Of a DNA stretch of 64,000 nucleotides, positions 8,606 through 16,951 are shown one piece after another (within the stretch, counting starts at the first letter, position 1; each line of letters opens with the position of its first letter). The translations under genes and the position numbers were made by a program. Source of the DNA: CAWDLX01 sp046728155 (GTDB taxonomy: Bacteria; Actinomycetota; Actinomycetes; Mycobacteriales; Micromonosporaceae); assembly GCA_046728155.1 (NCBI GenBank), contig JBKPDY010000012.1, positions 1-64,000 on the forward strand, given 5' to 3'. A model generated the notes under the pieces. That model did not search any database, was not told the DNA's origin, and saw only the letters and a list, made by a program, of their open reading frames with translations.

Positions 8606-8656
8606 GGCTGGGGAGTCTCGGGCTTGCCAGAGCGGACTCCGAGTGACCCGGCCGCC
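8606..8656 (+). repeat. Copy A of a 51-bp dispersed hairpin repeat (other copy 36784-36834)
   Basis: The stretch is about 82% identical to 36784-36834, including GGCTGGGGAG at the left end and GGACTCCGAGTGAC at the right. GGAGTC and GACTCC can pair as a stem. Both copies lie just downstream of a stop codon on the same strand (dinB here, the lutC remnant there), which suggests a conserved terminator or REP-like element. Confidence 0.55.
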
Positions 8657-8769
8657 GGCGAAAGCGCCCCCGGCGAGTCCAAGATCAGCGTCGTCGCGCC
8701 GGAAGCAGCGGCCACCGGGGCTTCCTGCTCCGCAACAGATCTTGAAAGCGGCACTGGACTCGGAAGGCG

Positions 8770-9153
8770 GTGATCCTCCTCGCGGCGGGTGCCGCCGGTG
8801 GACTCGCATACGGGGCTCAGGTCCATGACATCGGCGGCCAGATCGTCCGGCTGCTCGGCGCCCCCCGGTCCGGCTGCCGGCGGCCTGGGTCCTCTCCGGG
8901 CTCGGCCCTCTTCGGCGTGTCACCCCGGTTGACGGCACTCACCTGGGCCGGACTCATCGCGTGCGTGGTGCTGCTCGAACTGGGCGCGCTGCTCGGCCTG
9001 CGCCAGTGGATCGTCGACGCGTCGCCGTTCGCGCACGTACCCAAGTCGCCGGGGACCGCGTTCAGCGGGGTACCACTGGTGTGGCTGACCGCGACCGCGG
9101 CGCTGCTCGGTTGCGTCGGACTGGTCGGTTTCCGCCGCCGCGATATCGGCTGA
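8770..9153 (+). pseudogene. ABC-2 type permease remnant (C-terminal ~125 codons)
   Basis: Translation of the tail, GVSPRLTALTWAGLIACVVLLELGALLGL...ASPFAHVPKSPG...WLTATAALLGCVGLVGFRRRDIG, is the typical C-terminus of large actinobacterial ABC-2 exporter permeases (usually over 500 residues). Only the end is left. It also contains two opposite frameshifts: after LLGA the homologous reading VRLPAAWVLSGLG lies in another frame (8870-8909), then the original frame resumes with ALFGVSPRL. No ATP-binding partner or upstream permease part is present, so this is a degraded relic. It converges with and overlaps the phosphatidyltransferase gene by 92 bases. Confidence 0.75.
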
Positions 9154-9844
9154 CGCTTCCTCGCGCACGCCAGAGCCACGCGATGTCCCAGCCGAACGAA
9201 GCGACCAGTAACGCGAGCGAGGCCGCGAGGGCCGCACCGGTTACCCGTGCGGAGAAGACGTCCGCGGCCGCGACCACCAGCACGACCCCCTGGGTCGCCG
9301 CGATGACCTTCGCCCAGTAGCGCTGCGGCAACGACCGGCGCATCCAGGGCAGCGCCCAGGTGGCCGCGACGAACGCGTACCGCATGGCGCCGATGGCGAG
9401 GACCCAGGCACCCAGAGAACGCGCGACGTATAGGCTCAGGACCAGGATGAGGAACGCGTCGATCTCCATGTCGAATCGCGCGCCGAGAGCGGACGCCGTA
9501 CCGGTCCGCCGGGCGACGAAACCGTCGACGGCGTCGAGCGCGAGCGCCACGACGGCAAGGGTGACCGTAGTGCCGACGGCCGCCGGTCGTTGGAACGAGT
9601 CGATCGTCAACGCCGCGACGCCTCCGACCAACGTCGCTCGGATCAGCGTAACCTGGTCGGCCGGTCCGAACTCGCCGATTCCGACCAGGCGCATTCCGCG
9701 GGTGAGCGCAACGCATGTGACGAGCCCGTACACGAAGCCGGCCAACCATCCCGCTACGCCGAGACCGACGCTGAGGGCGAGGACAGCCAGCAGGACGATC
9801 TGGGCGATGAGCCCGATGACCGGACCAGGTCGAACCGAGGGCAC
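9062..9844 (-). CDS. CDP-alcohol phosphatidyltransferase family membrane protein
   Basis: 260 residues from GTG 9844 (GGAGG 6 bases upstream). The CDP-alcohol phosphotransferase motif D-x2-D-G-x2-A-R-x8-G-x3-D-x3-D is complete in LDAVDGFVARRTGTASALGARFDMEIDA. Around it lie six or so hydrophobic helices. These integral membrane enzymes swap CMP on a CDP-activated lipid or alcohol for a second hydroxyl substrate, making a phosphodiester-linked lipid. It is divergent (91-base gap) from the dehydrogenase/PTPS/glycosyltransferase cluster and probably works with it. The alcohol acceptor is unknown. Confidence 0.88.
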   Translation of the reverse strand: MPSVRPGPVIGLIAQIVLLAVLALSVGLGVAGWLAGFVYGLVTCVALTRGMRLVGIGEFGPADQVTLIRATLVGGVAALTIDSFQRPAAVGTTVTLAVVALALDAVDGFVARRTGTASALGARFDMEIDAFLILVLSLYVARSLGAWVLAIGAMRYAFVAATWALPWMRRSLPQRYWAKVIAATQGVVLVVAAADVFSARVTGAALAASLALLVASFGWDIAWLWRARGSVSRYRGGGNRPVRRNRAAPRSRSATPVVPR

Positions 9845-9934
9845 GTTACCTCCGTGATCACGTGGGTGGACCCATTGTGGACACGCGAGCCGTGACGATC
9901 CGGTTCGCCGGGGACCCGGCTGCGGAGGAGTGCG

Positions 9935-10912
9935 ATGCCACACAATGCCCGCGCCTTCTGGGTGTGCTCGCCCGGCGAAGGCGAGATCCGCTCGGTCACG
10001 CTACCGGAACCGGGCCCTGATGAGGTGCTGGTCCGCACACTGCACTCGGCGATCAGCCGCGGCACCGAGACATTGGTGTTCCGGGGCGAGGTACCCGTGG
10101 ACCAGTACGCCGCCATGCGCGCGCCCCATCAGGAGGGCGACTTTCCCGGACCGGTCAAGTACGGCTATCTCAACGTCGGCGTCGTCGAGGTCGGCCCATC
10201 GATGCTGCTCGGCCGTACCGTCTTCTGCCTATATCCGCATCAGACGGCATACGTCGTCCCAGCCGAGGCCGTGATCGGCCTGCCCGATCGGGTCCCGCCT
10301 GCGCGCGCTGTGTTGGCCGGGACGGTTGAGACCGCGGTGAACGCGCTGTGGGACGCCGCGCCGCTCGTCGGTGACCTGATCACCGTCGTGGGCGCCGGCA
10401 TGGTCGGCTGTTGCGTCGCGCGCCTGCTGGCCCGGTTCCCCGGCGCCGGTGTCGAGTTGGTCGACATCGATCCGGGTCGGGCGCGAATCGCATCGGCGCT
10501 GGACGTCGCCTTCGCTTCGCCGGACCTGGCGGCCCGCGGACGCGACCTCGTCTTCCACGCCAGCGCCACCTCCGCGGGGCTGCAACTATCGCTGGACCTG
10601 CTCGCCCAGGAAGGCACGGTCATCGAACTCAGCTGGTACGGCAAGCACGACGTTCGGCTGTCGCTGGGCGGATCATTCCACTCTGGACGTCTTGGCATCC
10701 GTAGCAGCCAGGTCGGGACCGTCTCGCCACGACGAGCCGGCCGCACCTTCGCGGACCGACTCGCACTCAGCCTCGATCTGCTGCGGGATCCCGCCTTCGA
10801 TGCAATGATCGATGAGGAGTCACCCTTCGACATGTTGCCACGGGTCCTCGCCGGCATGGCCGCCGGCACCTCGCCCGGGCTGTGCCACCTCATCAGGTAC
10901 GGCGATGGGTAG
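9935..10912 (+). CDS. Zinc-type alcohol dehydrogenase-like oxidoreductase (MDR superfamily)
   Basis: 325 residues; GGAGGAG precedes ATG 9935. N-terminal GroES-like part (VLVRTLHSAISRGTETLVFRGEVP, FPGPVKYGYLNVGVVEVG), then a Rossmann domain with VVGAGMVGCCVARLLARFPGAGVELVDID, the NAD(P)-binding fingerprint. The usual catalytic Zn Cys and the structural four-Cys lobe are not visible, so it may be a non-canonical or zinc-free dehydrogenase. It is the first gene of a run of six overlapping or nearly abutting genes; its stop overlaps the next start by 8 bases. Likely oxidises or reduces an intermediate of that pathway; substrate unknown. Confidence 0.83.
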   Translation: MPHNARAFWVCSPGEGEIRSVTLPEPGPDEVLVRTLHSAISRGTETLVFRGEVPVDQYAAMRAPHQEGDFPGPVKYGYLNVGVVEVGPSMLLGRTVFCLYPHQTAYVVPAEAVIGLPDRVPPARAVLAGTVETAVNALWDAAPLVGDLITVVGAGMVGCCVARLLARFPGAGVELVDIDPGRARIASALDVAFASPDLAARGRDLVFHASATSAGLQLSLDLLAQEGTVIELSWYGKHDVRLSLGGSFHSGRLGIRSSQVGTVSPRRAGRTFADRLALSLDLLRDPAFDAMIDEESPFDMLPRVLAGMAAGTSPGLCHLIRYGDG

Positions 10913-11315
10913 ACCGATGTTCACCGTGACCGTCCGGGATCACATGATGATCGCCCACAGTTTCCGCGGCGATACGTTCGGGCAGGCGCAGCGACTGCAC
11001 GGCGCGACATTCGTGGTCGATGCGACCTTCCGCCGCACCGAGCTTGACGCCGACAACATCGTCGTCGACATTTCGCGCGCCGCCCGCGAGCTCAATGGCG
11101 TGCTCGGCGAGCTCAACCTGCGTAATCTCGACGAAGAGCCGGAATTCGCCGGCTTCAACACGACGACCGAAGCGCTCGCCCGGGTCATCGCAGACCGCCT
11201 CGCCGAGCGCATCCACGAGGGCGCCCTGGGGGAGAGTGCCCGCGGACTGGCCGGCGTCACGGTGACGCTGCACGAGTCGCACGTAGCGTGGGCGAGCTAC
11301 GAGCGGTCACTATGA
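10905..11315 (+). CDS. 6-pyruvoyl-tetrahydropterin synthase/QueD family protein, atypical zinc site
   Basis: 136 residues. T-fold protein of COG0720: AHSF carries the first zinc His, RLHGATF aligns with the normal LHGHxY strand, NTTTEALARVIADRL matches the NPTxEnla helix, and TLHESHVAWASYE is the C-terminal Glu-containing substrate loop. The second His of the HGH pair is Ala, so one of the three zinc ligands is missing; this could mean an altered reaction. The family acts on dihydroneopterin triphosphate. Start ATG 10905 overlaps the previous stop; ATG 10917 is an alternative. It overlaps the glycosyltransferase start by 4 bases (ATGA). Confidence 0.85.
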   Translation: MGRPMFTVTVRDHMMIAHSFRGDTFGQAQRLHGATFVVDATFRRTELDADNIVVDISRAARELNGVLGELNLRNLDEEPEFAGFNTTTEALARVIADRLAERIHEGALGESARGLAGVTVTLHESHVAWASYERSL

Positions 11316-12430
11316 GCGGGCGGCAGGCCGGCCGTGAGCGGGTATACGGGCGAACCGGCAACACCATGGTCCATGTCGTGCTGCCGAATGACATCGACGA
11401 CCCCGCGGCCCCGAGCGGCGGCAACGTCTACGACCGGCGGGTCTGCCGAGGTCTCGCCGCGGCGGGCTGGTCGGTGTCCGAGCACGCCGTCTGCGGCGCC
11501 TGGCCGCACCCCGGCCGGGCCGAGCGCGCCATGCTCGCCGGCGTGCTCGCTGGGCTTCCCGATGATGGGGTCGTCCTCATCGACGGATTGATCGCCTCTG
11601 TGGTACCGGAAGTATTGGCACCGCAGGCGCTCCGGCTTCGACTCGTCGTGCTGCTACACATGCCGCTGGGCGACGGCGGCGTCGACTCCCGGCGCCGGGA
11701 ACGGGAGGCGCTCGGCGCCACGGCGGCGATCGTGACCACCAGCCGCTGGAGTCGGGATCGCCTGCTTGACCTGTACGACCTGCCCGCCGACAGGATCCAC
11801 GTCGCTCCGCCCGGGGTTGACCCCGCGCCATTGGCACACGGTTCGGATGCCGGCTCGCGACTGCTCTGCGTCGCCGCCGTCACGCCGGACAAGGGGTACG
11901 ACGTCCTTGTGGATGCCCTGGCGGCGGTGTCCGACGCCACCTGGAGCTGCGTGTGCGTCGGCTCGTCGGATCGGGATCCCACGTTCGCCGAGCGGGTACG
12001 TAAGCAAGTCGACGCGTACGGGCTCACCGGACGCGTGAGCCTCGTCGGCCCGCGTACGGGAGCCGACCTCGAGGCCAGCTACGCCGCCGCTGACCTGCTC
12101 GTGCTGGCCTCGCGCGGTGAAACGTACGGCATGGTTGTGACCGAGGCGTTGGCGCACGCGATTCCGGTCCTGGCGACGGCGGCGAACGGGCTGGCGGAGG
12201 CGCTGGGCCGGGCACCGGACGGGAGCCTGCCCGGCATCCTCGTACGACCGGACGACCCGGGTGCGTTGGCGGACGCCCTGCGACTGTGGCTCGGGGAGCC
12301 GGACGTGAGGCAGCAGCTGAGAGTCTCCGCCGGTATACGTCGGACGACGCTGACGGGTTGGGCGATCACGTCGGAGCTGGTGGCGAAGGTACTATGGCGC
12401 GCTGCGACGAAGGCGGGCGCACATCGATGA
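11312..12430 (+). CDS. Glycosyltransferase family 4 (GT-B fold)
   Basis: 372 residues. Two Rossmann-like domains: the N-terminal acceptor side has the glycine loop DPAAPSGGNVYDRRVCRGLAAAGW; the C-terminal donor side has LLCVAAVTPDKGYDVLVDALA and the EX7E nucleotide-sugar motif ETYGMVVTEALAHAIPVLAT. Transfers a sugar from a nucleotide donor in the cytoplasm or at the membrane face. The start overlaps the PTPS-like stop (ATGA) and its stop overlaps the methyltransferase start (ATGA), so translation is probably coupled. In context it may glycosylate a pterin or lipid intermediate; that is inference. Confidence 0.9.
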   Translation: MSGRQAGRERVYGRTGNTMVHVVLPNDIDDPAAPSGGNVYDRRVCRGLAAAGWSVSEHAVCGAWPHPGRAERAMLAGVLAGLPDDGVVLIDGLIASVVPEVLAPQALRLRLVVLLHMPLGDGGVDSRRREREALGATAAIVTTSRWSRDRLLDLYDLPADRIHVAPPGVDPAPLAHGSDAGSRLLCVAAVTPDKGYDVLVDALAAVSDATWSCVCVGSSDRDPTFAERVRKQVDAYGLTGRVSLVGPRTGADLEASYAAADLLVLASRGETYGMVVTEALAHAIPVLATAANGLAEALGRAPDGSLPGILVRPDDPGALADALRLWLGEPDVRQQLRVSAGIRRTTLTGWAITSELVAKVLWRAATKAGAHR

Positions 12431-13248
12431 GTGCCGTTCGGTCGCGCGGTGTGTTTCGCCGGGTGAGCCCAGACTGGCTCGGTCTCCGCGAGGAGGCCGA
12501 CGCCGCGGCCCGCTCGACGGAACTGGTCGCCCGTGTCGGCCAGTACATCGATGGACGACCGAGCGTGGTCATCCACGACCTCGGCTGCGGTACCGGATCG
12601 ATGGGACGTTGGCTTGCTCCCAAGCTGGCCGGCCAGCAGCATTGGATCATGTACGACCGGGACGAGGAGCTGCTCGGGGAGGCATCGGCCGGCACGGTGG
12701 ACACGTCGGCCGACGGCGCACCGGTCACGGTCGAGGTTCGCCGTTGCGACATCACCCGGCTGACCGCGGCGGACATCGTTGGTGGGTCATTGGTCACCGG
12801 GTCGGCATTGCTGGACCTGCTGACCGCCGCACAGGTCGAGCGGGTCGTGGCAGCCTGCGTCGGCGCCGGGTGTCCCGCATTGCTGACGCTCTCGGTGGAC
12901 GGTCGCGTGGATCTGATGCCCGCTGATCCGTTGGATGCCGAGATCGCAGCGGCGTTCAGCGCTCATCAGCGCCGGCGATGGCGGCTCGGCCCGGACGCCG
13001 TCGAGGTTGCGGTCGACGCATTTGCCCGGCGCGGTGCGGCGACGCTCGTCCGGCCCAGTCCATGGCGCCTGGGGTCGGAGAGCCTCGATCTGCTGGCGGC
13101 GTGGCTTGACGCCTGGCTCGACGCCGCGTGTGAGCAGCGGCCAGCGCTGGCCGGCCCGGCCACGGCATACGCGGCCCGACGGGTGGCGCAGATAGCCGAG
13201 GGCCGGCTCGATGTCGTTGTCCATCACAATGACCTGTTGGCGCTATGA
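12427..13248 (+). CDS. Class I SAM-dependent methyltransferase
   Basis: 273 residues. Motif I is clear (VVIHDLGCGTGSMGRWLAPKL), motif II/III region follows (IMYDRDEELL, RRCDITRL), and the post-motif stretch GSLVTGSALLDLLTAAQVERVVAACV is typical of Rossmann methyltransferases. Coupled to the upstream glycosyltransferase by an ATGA overlap. Acceptor unknown; small-molecule methylation in the cluster's pathway is the likeliest role. Confidence 0.88.
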   Translation: MSAVRSRGVFRRVSPDWLGLREEADAAARSTELVARVGQYIDGRPSVVIHDLGCGTGSMGRWLAPKLAGQQHWIMYDRDEELLGEASAGTVDTSADGAPVTVEVRRCDITRLTAADIVGGSLVTGSALLDLLTAAQVERVVAACVGAGCPALLTLSVDGRVDLMPADPLDAEIAAAFSAHQRRRWRLGPDAVEVAVDAFARRGAATLVRPSPWRLGSESLDLLAAWLDAWLDAACEQRPALAGPATAYAARRVAQIAEGRLDVVVHHNDLLAL

Positions 13249-13273
13249 CCCACCACGAAGAAGGGAGGTTGGT

Positions 13274-14275
13274 GTGAGCGGCGCGACGACAGCGGCGCGA
13301 CAGCCGCCTCCGGTCTGGGCGTGGGTACGTGTGCTCGGCGGGATCTGCATCCTCGGCTTACTGATGTGGCGGGTGGGGACCGGTCCCTTCCTCGACGGAG
13401 TGCGTGCGGTGGACGCCAAGGCGCTGGTCGCGGCGTCCGGCATCGGCGTGGTGACGACGGCGTGCTGCGCCTGGCGCTGGCGGCTGATCGCGGGTGGCCT
13501 GGGCGTCCGGTTAGCGTTGTGGCGAGCCGTGGCCGCCTACTACCGGTCCCAGTTCCTCAACGCGACCCTCCCAGGTGGAGTGATCGGCGACGTCCATCGT
13601 GCAGTCCGTCACGGCCTGGACATCGGCGACGTCGGCCTCGGCGTACGAGCCGTCGTGCTGGATCGACTTGCCGGCCAGGCGGTGCAGGTGGCGGTCGCGG
13701 TGGTCGTGTTGTTCGCGTTGCCGTCACCGGTGCGCCGGTACATGCCGATCGCAACCATCGGCGTCGTCGTGGCCGGATTCATCGTCGTGATGGCGGTCCG
13801 AGCGCTTGTGCGAGGCGGTTCAACGCGGTCGGCACGGGCACTGCGCTCGGCCGCCCTCGACCTCCGCGACGGTCTGGTCCGACACCGCGCCTGGGTTGGG
13901 ATCGCGTTGACCTCCTGCGTTGTCGTGGCCGGACACCTCACGACGTTCCTCATCGCGGCGCGCGCCGCGCGGTCGACCGCTTCGTCGGTGACGCTCGTAC
14001 CACTGGTGCTGTTGGCGCTCCTCGCGATGAGTCTGCCGACGAACGTCGCCGGCTGGGGGCCTCGCGAGGGCGCGGCGGCGTGGGCGTTCGGCGCGGCCGG
14101 GCTGACTGCCGCGCAGGGAGTTGCAACGGCCGTGACGTACGGCGTGCTGGTGCTCGTCGCGACCCTTCCCGGGGCCGCCGTCCTCGTGGCCCGCTGGCTT
14201 GGCCGCGAGCCGGCGCCGACCCGCCCGGACGAGTCGGCGCGGTCCCCGGAGCCGGTCGGCGGTCGTCGTGGGTGA
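13274..14275 (+). CDS. YbhN/lysylphosphatidylglycerol-synthase-TM-like membrane protein (UPF0104)
   Basis: 333 residues; AAGGGAGG precedes GTG 13274. Eight or so transmembrane helices; ATLPGGVIGDVHRAVRHG and LLALLAMSLPTNVAGWGPREGAAAWAFGAAGL are the two conserved loops of the flippase-like domain found at the N-terminus of MprF and alone in YbhN/AglD proteins. Such proteins accompany glycolipid or lipid-linked enzymes and are thought to move or present lipids across the membrane. It carries at least two rare TTA Leu codons (in ILGLLMW and VRLALW), so leucyl-tRNA(UAA) could limit its expression. Overlaps the next gene by 8 bases. Confidence 0.85.
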   Translation: MSGATTAARQPPPVWAWVRVLGGICILGLLMWRVGTGPFLDGVRAVDAKALVAASGIGVVTTACCAWRWRLIAGGLGVRLALWRAVAAYYRSQFLNATLPGGVIGDVHRAVRHGLDIGDVGLGVRAVVLDRLAGQAVQVAVAVVVLFALPSPVRRYMPIATIGVVVAGFIVVMAVRALVRGGSTRSARALRSAALDLRDGLVRHRAWVGIALTSCVVVAGHLTTFLIAARAARSTASSVTLVPLVLLALLAMSLPTNVAGWGPREGAAAWAFGAAGLTAAQGVATAVTYGVLVLVATLPGAAVLVARWLGREPAPTRPDESARSPEPVGGRRG

Positions 14276-14960
14276 GCGCCCGTACATCCTGCTCAGCTGC
14301 GGTATGTCGATCGACGGCTACCTCAACGGCGCCACGGCGAAACGTCTCCTGCTGTCCAACGACGCCGACTTCGATCGGGTCGACGCCGTACGTGCCGGGT
14401 GTGACGCGATCCTGGTCGGCGCGGCGACCGTCCGGCGCGACAATCCGCGGCTGCTCGTACGATCACAGGCCCGGCGCGACGATCGGGAGGCGCGTGGTCT
14501 GCCACCATCGCCGGTCAAGGTGACGGTGACGGCCGGCGCGCTGCTCGACCCGTGTGCGGATTTCTTCACCACCGGGGACAGCGAGAAGATCGTCTACTGC
14601 GCGAGCGCGGCCGTGGCGGCTGCAACCGAACGGCTGGGCGACGTGGCGACCGTCATTGACGGCGGCGAACCGGTGGACCTGAACCGATTGACCGAGGACC
14701 TGTACGCGCGCGGGGTGGGCCGGCTGATGGTCGAAGGCGGCGGATCGATGCACACCCAGTTCCTCACGGCTGGCCTCGCCGACGAACTGCACCTCGTGGT
14801 GGCGCCCTTCTTCATCGGGGACTCCCGTGCCCGCCGCTTCGTCGACGATGGCCGGTTCCCGTGGAACCCCGACCGCCGGGCGACGCTCGCCGAGGTCCGA
14901 CAGATCGGTGATGTGGTCCTGTTGCGCTACGCGCTGTCGGAGCGCTTCGGTGGGGTCTGA
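14268..14960 (+). CDS. RibD C-terminal domain/dihydrofolate-reductase-like reductase
   Basis: 230 residues from GTG 14268. YILLSCGMSIDGYL is the N-terminal strand of the RibD_C family; DFDRVDAVRAGCDAILVGAATVRRDNPRLLVR and GVGRLMVEGGGSMHTQFLTAGLADELHLVVAPFFIG are the signature cofactor/substrate loops. Relatives reduce the riboflavin pathway pyrimidine with NADPH; stand-alone copies often act on other pteridine or pyrimidine substrates. The RibD deaminase domain is absent and no other riboflavin gene is near, so a role in this cluster's pterin chemistry is more likely than riboflavin synthesis. Overlaps both neighbours. Confidence 0.87.
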   Translation: MGERPYILLSCGMSIDGYLNGATAKRLLLSNDADFDRVDAVRAGCDAILVGAATVRRDNPRLLVRSQARRDDREARGLPPSPVKVTVTAGALLDPCADFFTTGDSEKIVYCASAAVAAATERLGDVATVIDGGEPVDLNRLTEDLYARGVGRLMVEGGGSMHTQFLTAGLADELHLVVAPFFIGDSRARRFVDDGRFPWNPDRRATLAEVRQIGDVVLLRYALSERFGGV

Positions 14961-16617
14961 GGCGGTAGCGGCGGACGAGCGGGAGGTTGAGGGCGGGCGA
15001 CCCGTGTGGTGCACCGTCATGCCGCGGGTGGCCACCGCCCTGGCCGGGCTGCTCGTCCTGTTCGCCCTCGTCGCTCCGAACCAGCTCGGTCAGCTCAACG
15101 TCGCCGCGTTCGTCCGCATCCCGGTGGAGGGTCTGCTCCTCGTCGGCCTGGTGCTCCTCCTCCCCCCGAAGGCCCAGCGCGTGCTCGTGGTGATCGTCGG
15201 CGTCATCCTCGGACTTGTCACCGTCATGAAGATCATCGACATGAGTTTCTACGCCGCGATCGCCCGGCCCTTCGACCCGCTGGCCGACTGGGGCCTGTTC
15301 GGACCCGCGCTGGACTTCCTGATGCGCTCGATTGGCCGAGCCGCGGCGATCGCCTCGGTGGTCGGGGCGGTACTCCTGGTCACCGCCCTCATCGGCCTCA
15401 TGACGTGGTCGGTCCGTCGGCTGACCCGTTTCGTGGTAAGTCATCGCGCCACGGCGGTGCGTACCGTCGCGATCCTCGGATCCGCATGGCTCGTCTGCCT
15501 GGTTTTCGGCGTTCAGATCGTTCCGGGCGTGCCGGTCGCCGACGAGAGCGCGGCCATGCTCGCCTACCAACAGGTCCGCCAGGTGCGCGCCGACCTGCGG
15601 GACCGGCAGGCCTTCGCGAAGCAGATCGCGGACGACGCATTCCACGACACCGCAGGCGACCGCCTACTGACCGCATTGCGCGGCAGGGATGTCGTGTTCA
15701 CCTTCGTGGAGAGCTACGGGCGCGTCGCGATCGAGGACCAGGACATCGCGTCGGGGGTCGACGCGCTCCTCGACGCCGCGACTATTCGGCTGCGGGCGGC
15801 CGGATTCGCCTCACGCAGCTCGTTCCTCACCTCGCCCACAGCCGGCGGCATCAGCTGGCTGCCCCACGCGACGCTGCAGTCCGGGCTCTGGGTAGACACC
15901 CGGCAGCGCTACGGCCAGCTGATGACGAGCGGCAGGCGCACGCTCACCAGTGCGTTCCGGCGTGCGGGTTGGCGTACCGTCGCCGTCGTCCCCGGCAACA
16001 CCACAGACTGGCCCGACGCGGCGTTCTACGGCTACGACCAGATCTACGACGCCCGCAACCTCGGGTACCGCGGGGCGGAGTACAGCTTCTCCTCGATCCC
16101 CGACCAGTACACGTTGTCGGAGTTCCACCGCCGCGAGCTCGCCCGATCGAACCACCAACCGGTCATGGCCGAGGTCGACCTCCTCTCGAGTCATGCTCCA
16201 TTCGAGCCGGTTCCCCAGCTGGTGAACTGGAACGATGTCGGTGACGGCTCGATCTTCGGCGCTGCCGCAGGAGCCGGAGACGCGCCGTCGAGCACGCTTC
16301 ACCGCGAGGGCAGCCGGGTCCGGGCAGACTACGCGCGCTCCATCGAGTACTCCTTGAACGCACTGGTGTCCTATGTGGAGGCATACGGAGGGGACAGCCT
16401 CGTGCTCGTGTTCCTCGGCGACCACCAGCCGACTCCTGTCGTCACCGGCGGAGGCGCCAGCCGCGACGTACCGATCACGATCGTCGCCCGCGATCAAACG
16501 GTCATGGACCGGGTAGCGGGCTGGGGATGGCAGGACGGTTTTCGACCGGGTCCCCAGGCTCCGGTCTGGCGGATGGATACCTTCCGCGACCGCTTCCTGA
16601 CCGCGTTCGGGCCGTAG
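14950..16617 (+). CDS. Membrane-anchored alkaline phosphatase/sulfatase-superfamily enzyme (LtaS-like)
   Basis: 555 residues from GTG 14950 (11-base overlap with the RibD-like gene). The first ~200 residues hold about five membrane helices, then an extracytoplasmic alkaline-phosphatase-fold domain: VFTFVESYGR (metal-binding Glu), SSFLTSPTAGGISWLPHATLQSG (the TxGG nucleophile region), and VFLGDHQP (metal-binding DH). Layout matches lipoteichoic-acid synthase/phosphoglycerol or phosphoethanolamine transferases, which move a head group between lipids outside the membrane. As last gene of the cluster, it could finish or trim a membrane-linked product. Exact reaction unknown. Confidence 0.85.
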   Translation: MGSEAVAADEREVEGGRPVWCTVMPRVATALAGLLVLFALVAPNQLGQLNVAAFVRIPVEGLLLVGLVLLLPPKAQRVLVVIVGVILGLVTVMKIIDMSFYAAIARPFDPLADWGLFGPALDFLMRSIGRAAAIASVVGAVLLVTALIGLMTWSVRRLTRFVVSHRATAVRTVAILGSAWLVCLVFGVQIVPGVPVADESAAMLAYQQVRQVRADLRDRQAFAKQIADDAFHDTAGDRLLTALRGRDVVFTFVESYGRVAIEDQDIASGVDALLDAATIRLRAAGFASRSSFLTSPTAGGISWLPHATLQSGLWVDTRQRYGQLMTSGRRTLTSAFRRAGWRTVAVVPGNTTDWPDAAFYGYDQIYDARNLGYRGAEYSFSSIPDQYTLSEFHRRELARSNHQPVMAEVDLLSSHAPFEPVPQLVNWNDVGDGSIFGAAAGAGDAPSSTLHREGSRVRADYARSIEYSLNALVSYVEAYGGDSLVLVFLGDHQPTPVVTGGGASRDVPITIVARDQTVMDRVAGWGWQDGFRPGPQAPVWRMDTFRDRFLTAFGP

Positions 16618-16646
16618 GCCGGCCGTTTGTCCGGACGATGCAAGCA

Positions 16647-16684
16647 GGGGCACCTATTGCCGTCTACGGGCAAGGAGGTGCCTC
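16647..16684 (+). terminator. Hairpin terminator closing the pterin/glycosyl cluster
   Basis: GGCACCTATTGCC (16649-16661) pairs with GGCAAGGAGGTGCC (16669-16682) around a GTCTACG-type loop, with a one-base bulge. It lies 30 bases after the sulfatase-like stop. Confidence 0.65.
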
Positions 16685-16715
16685 TACTAGCCGGTAGGGC
16701 CCTCCACACCCCCGG

Positions 16716-16898
16716 TCAGGTTGTCCGCTGTTGCCACTGGTCTGCCAGCGGTTTCCAGACCTGTACGTGGATCATTTGCGCGTCGGCGCCTCGTCCGGCC
16801 GCCGCCATCCGGTCGACGATTTCTGCGATTCCATCAAGCGCCCGCTGGTACCCGTCAACCCGATCGACCGCCGCCGGGTCGGCCTGCGCGTTCCTCAC
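16716..16898 (-). CDS. Small hypothetical protein (60 aa), weak
   Basis: GTG-started frame on the minus strand between two plus-strand transcription units. The translation has a balanced composition (DGYQRALDGIAEIVDRMA, MIHVQVWKPLADQW) rather than the Arg/Pro-rich look of antisense shadows, so it may be real. No ribosome site and no recognised family. Confidence 0.3.
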   Translation of the reverse strand: MRNAQADPAAVDRVDGYQRALDGIAEIVDRMAAAGRGADAQMIHVQVWKPLADQWQQRTT

Positions 16899-16951
16899 GT
16901 GTGGTCAATACGGCGATCGGCCACCGCCGGATCGACGCCGTGCCAAGAGAA

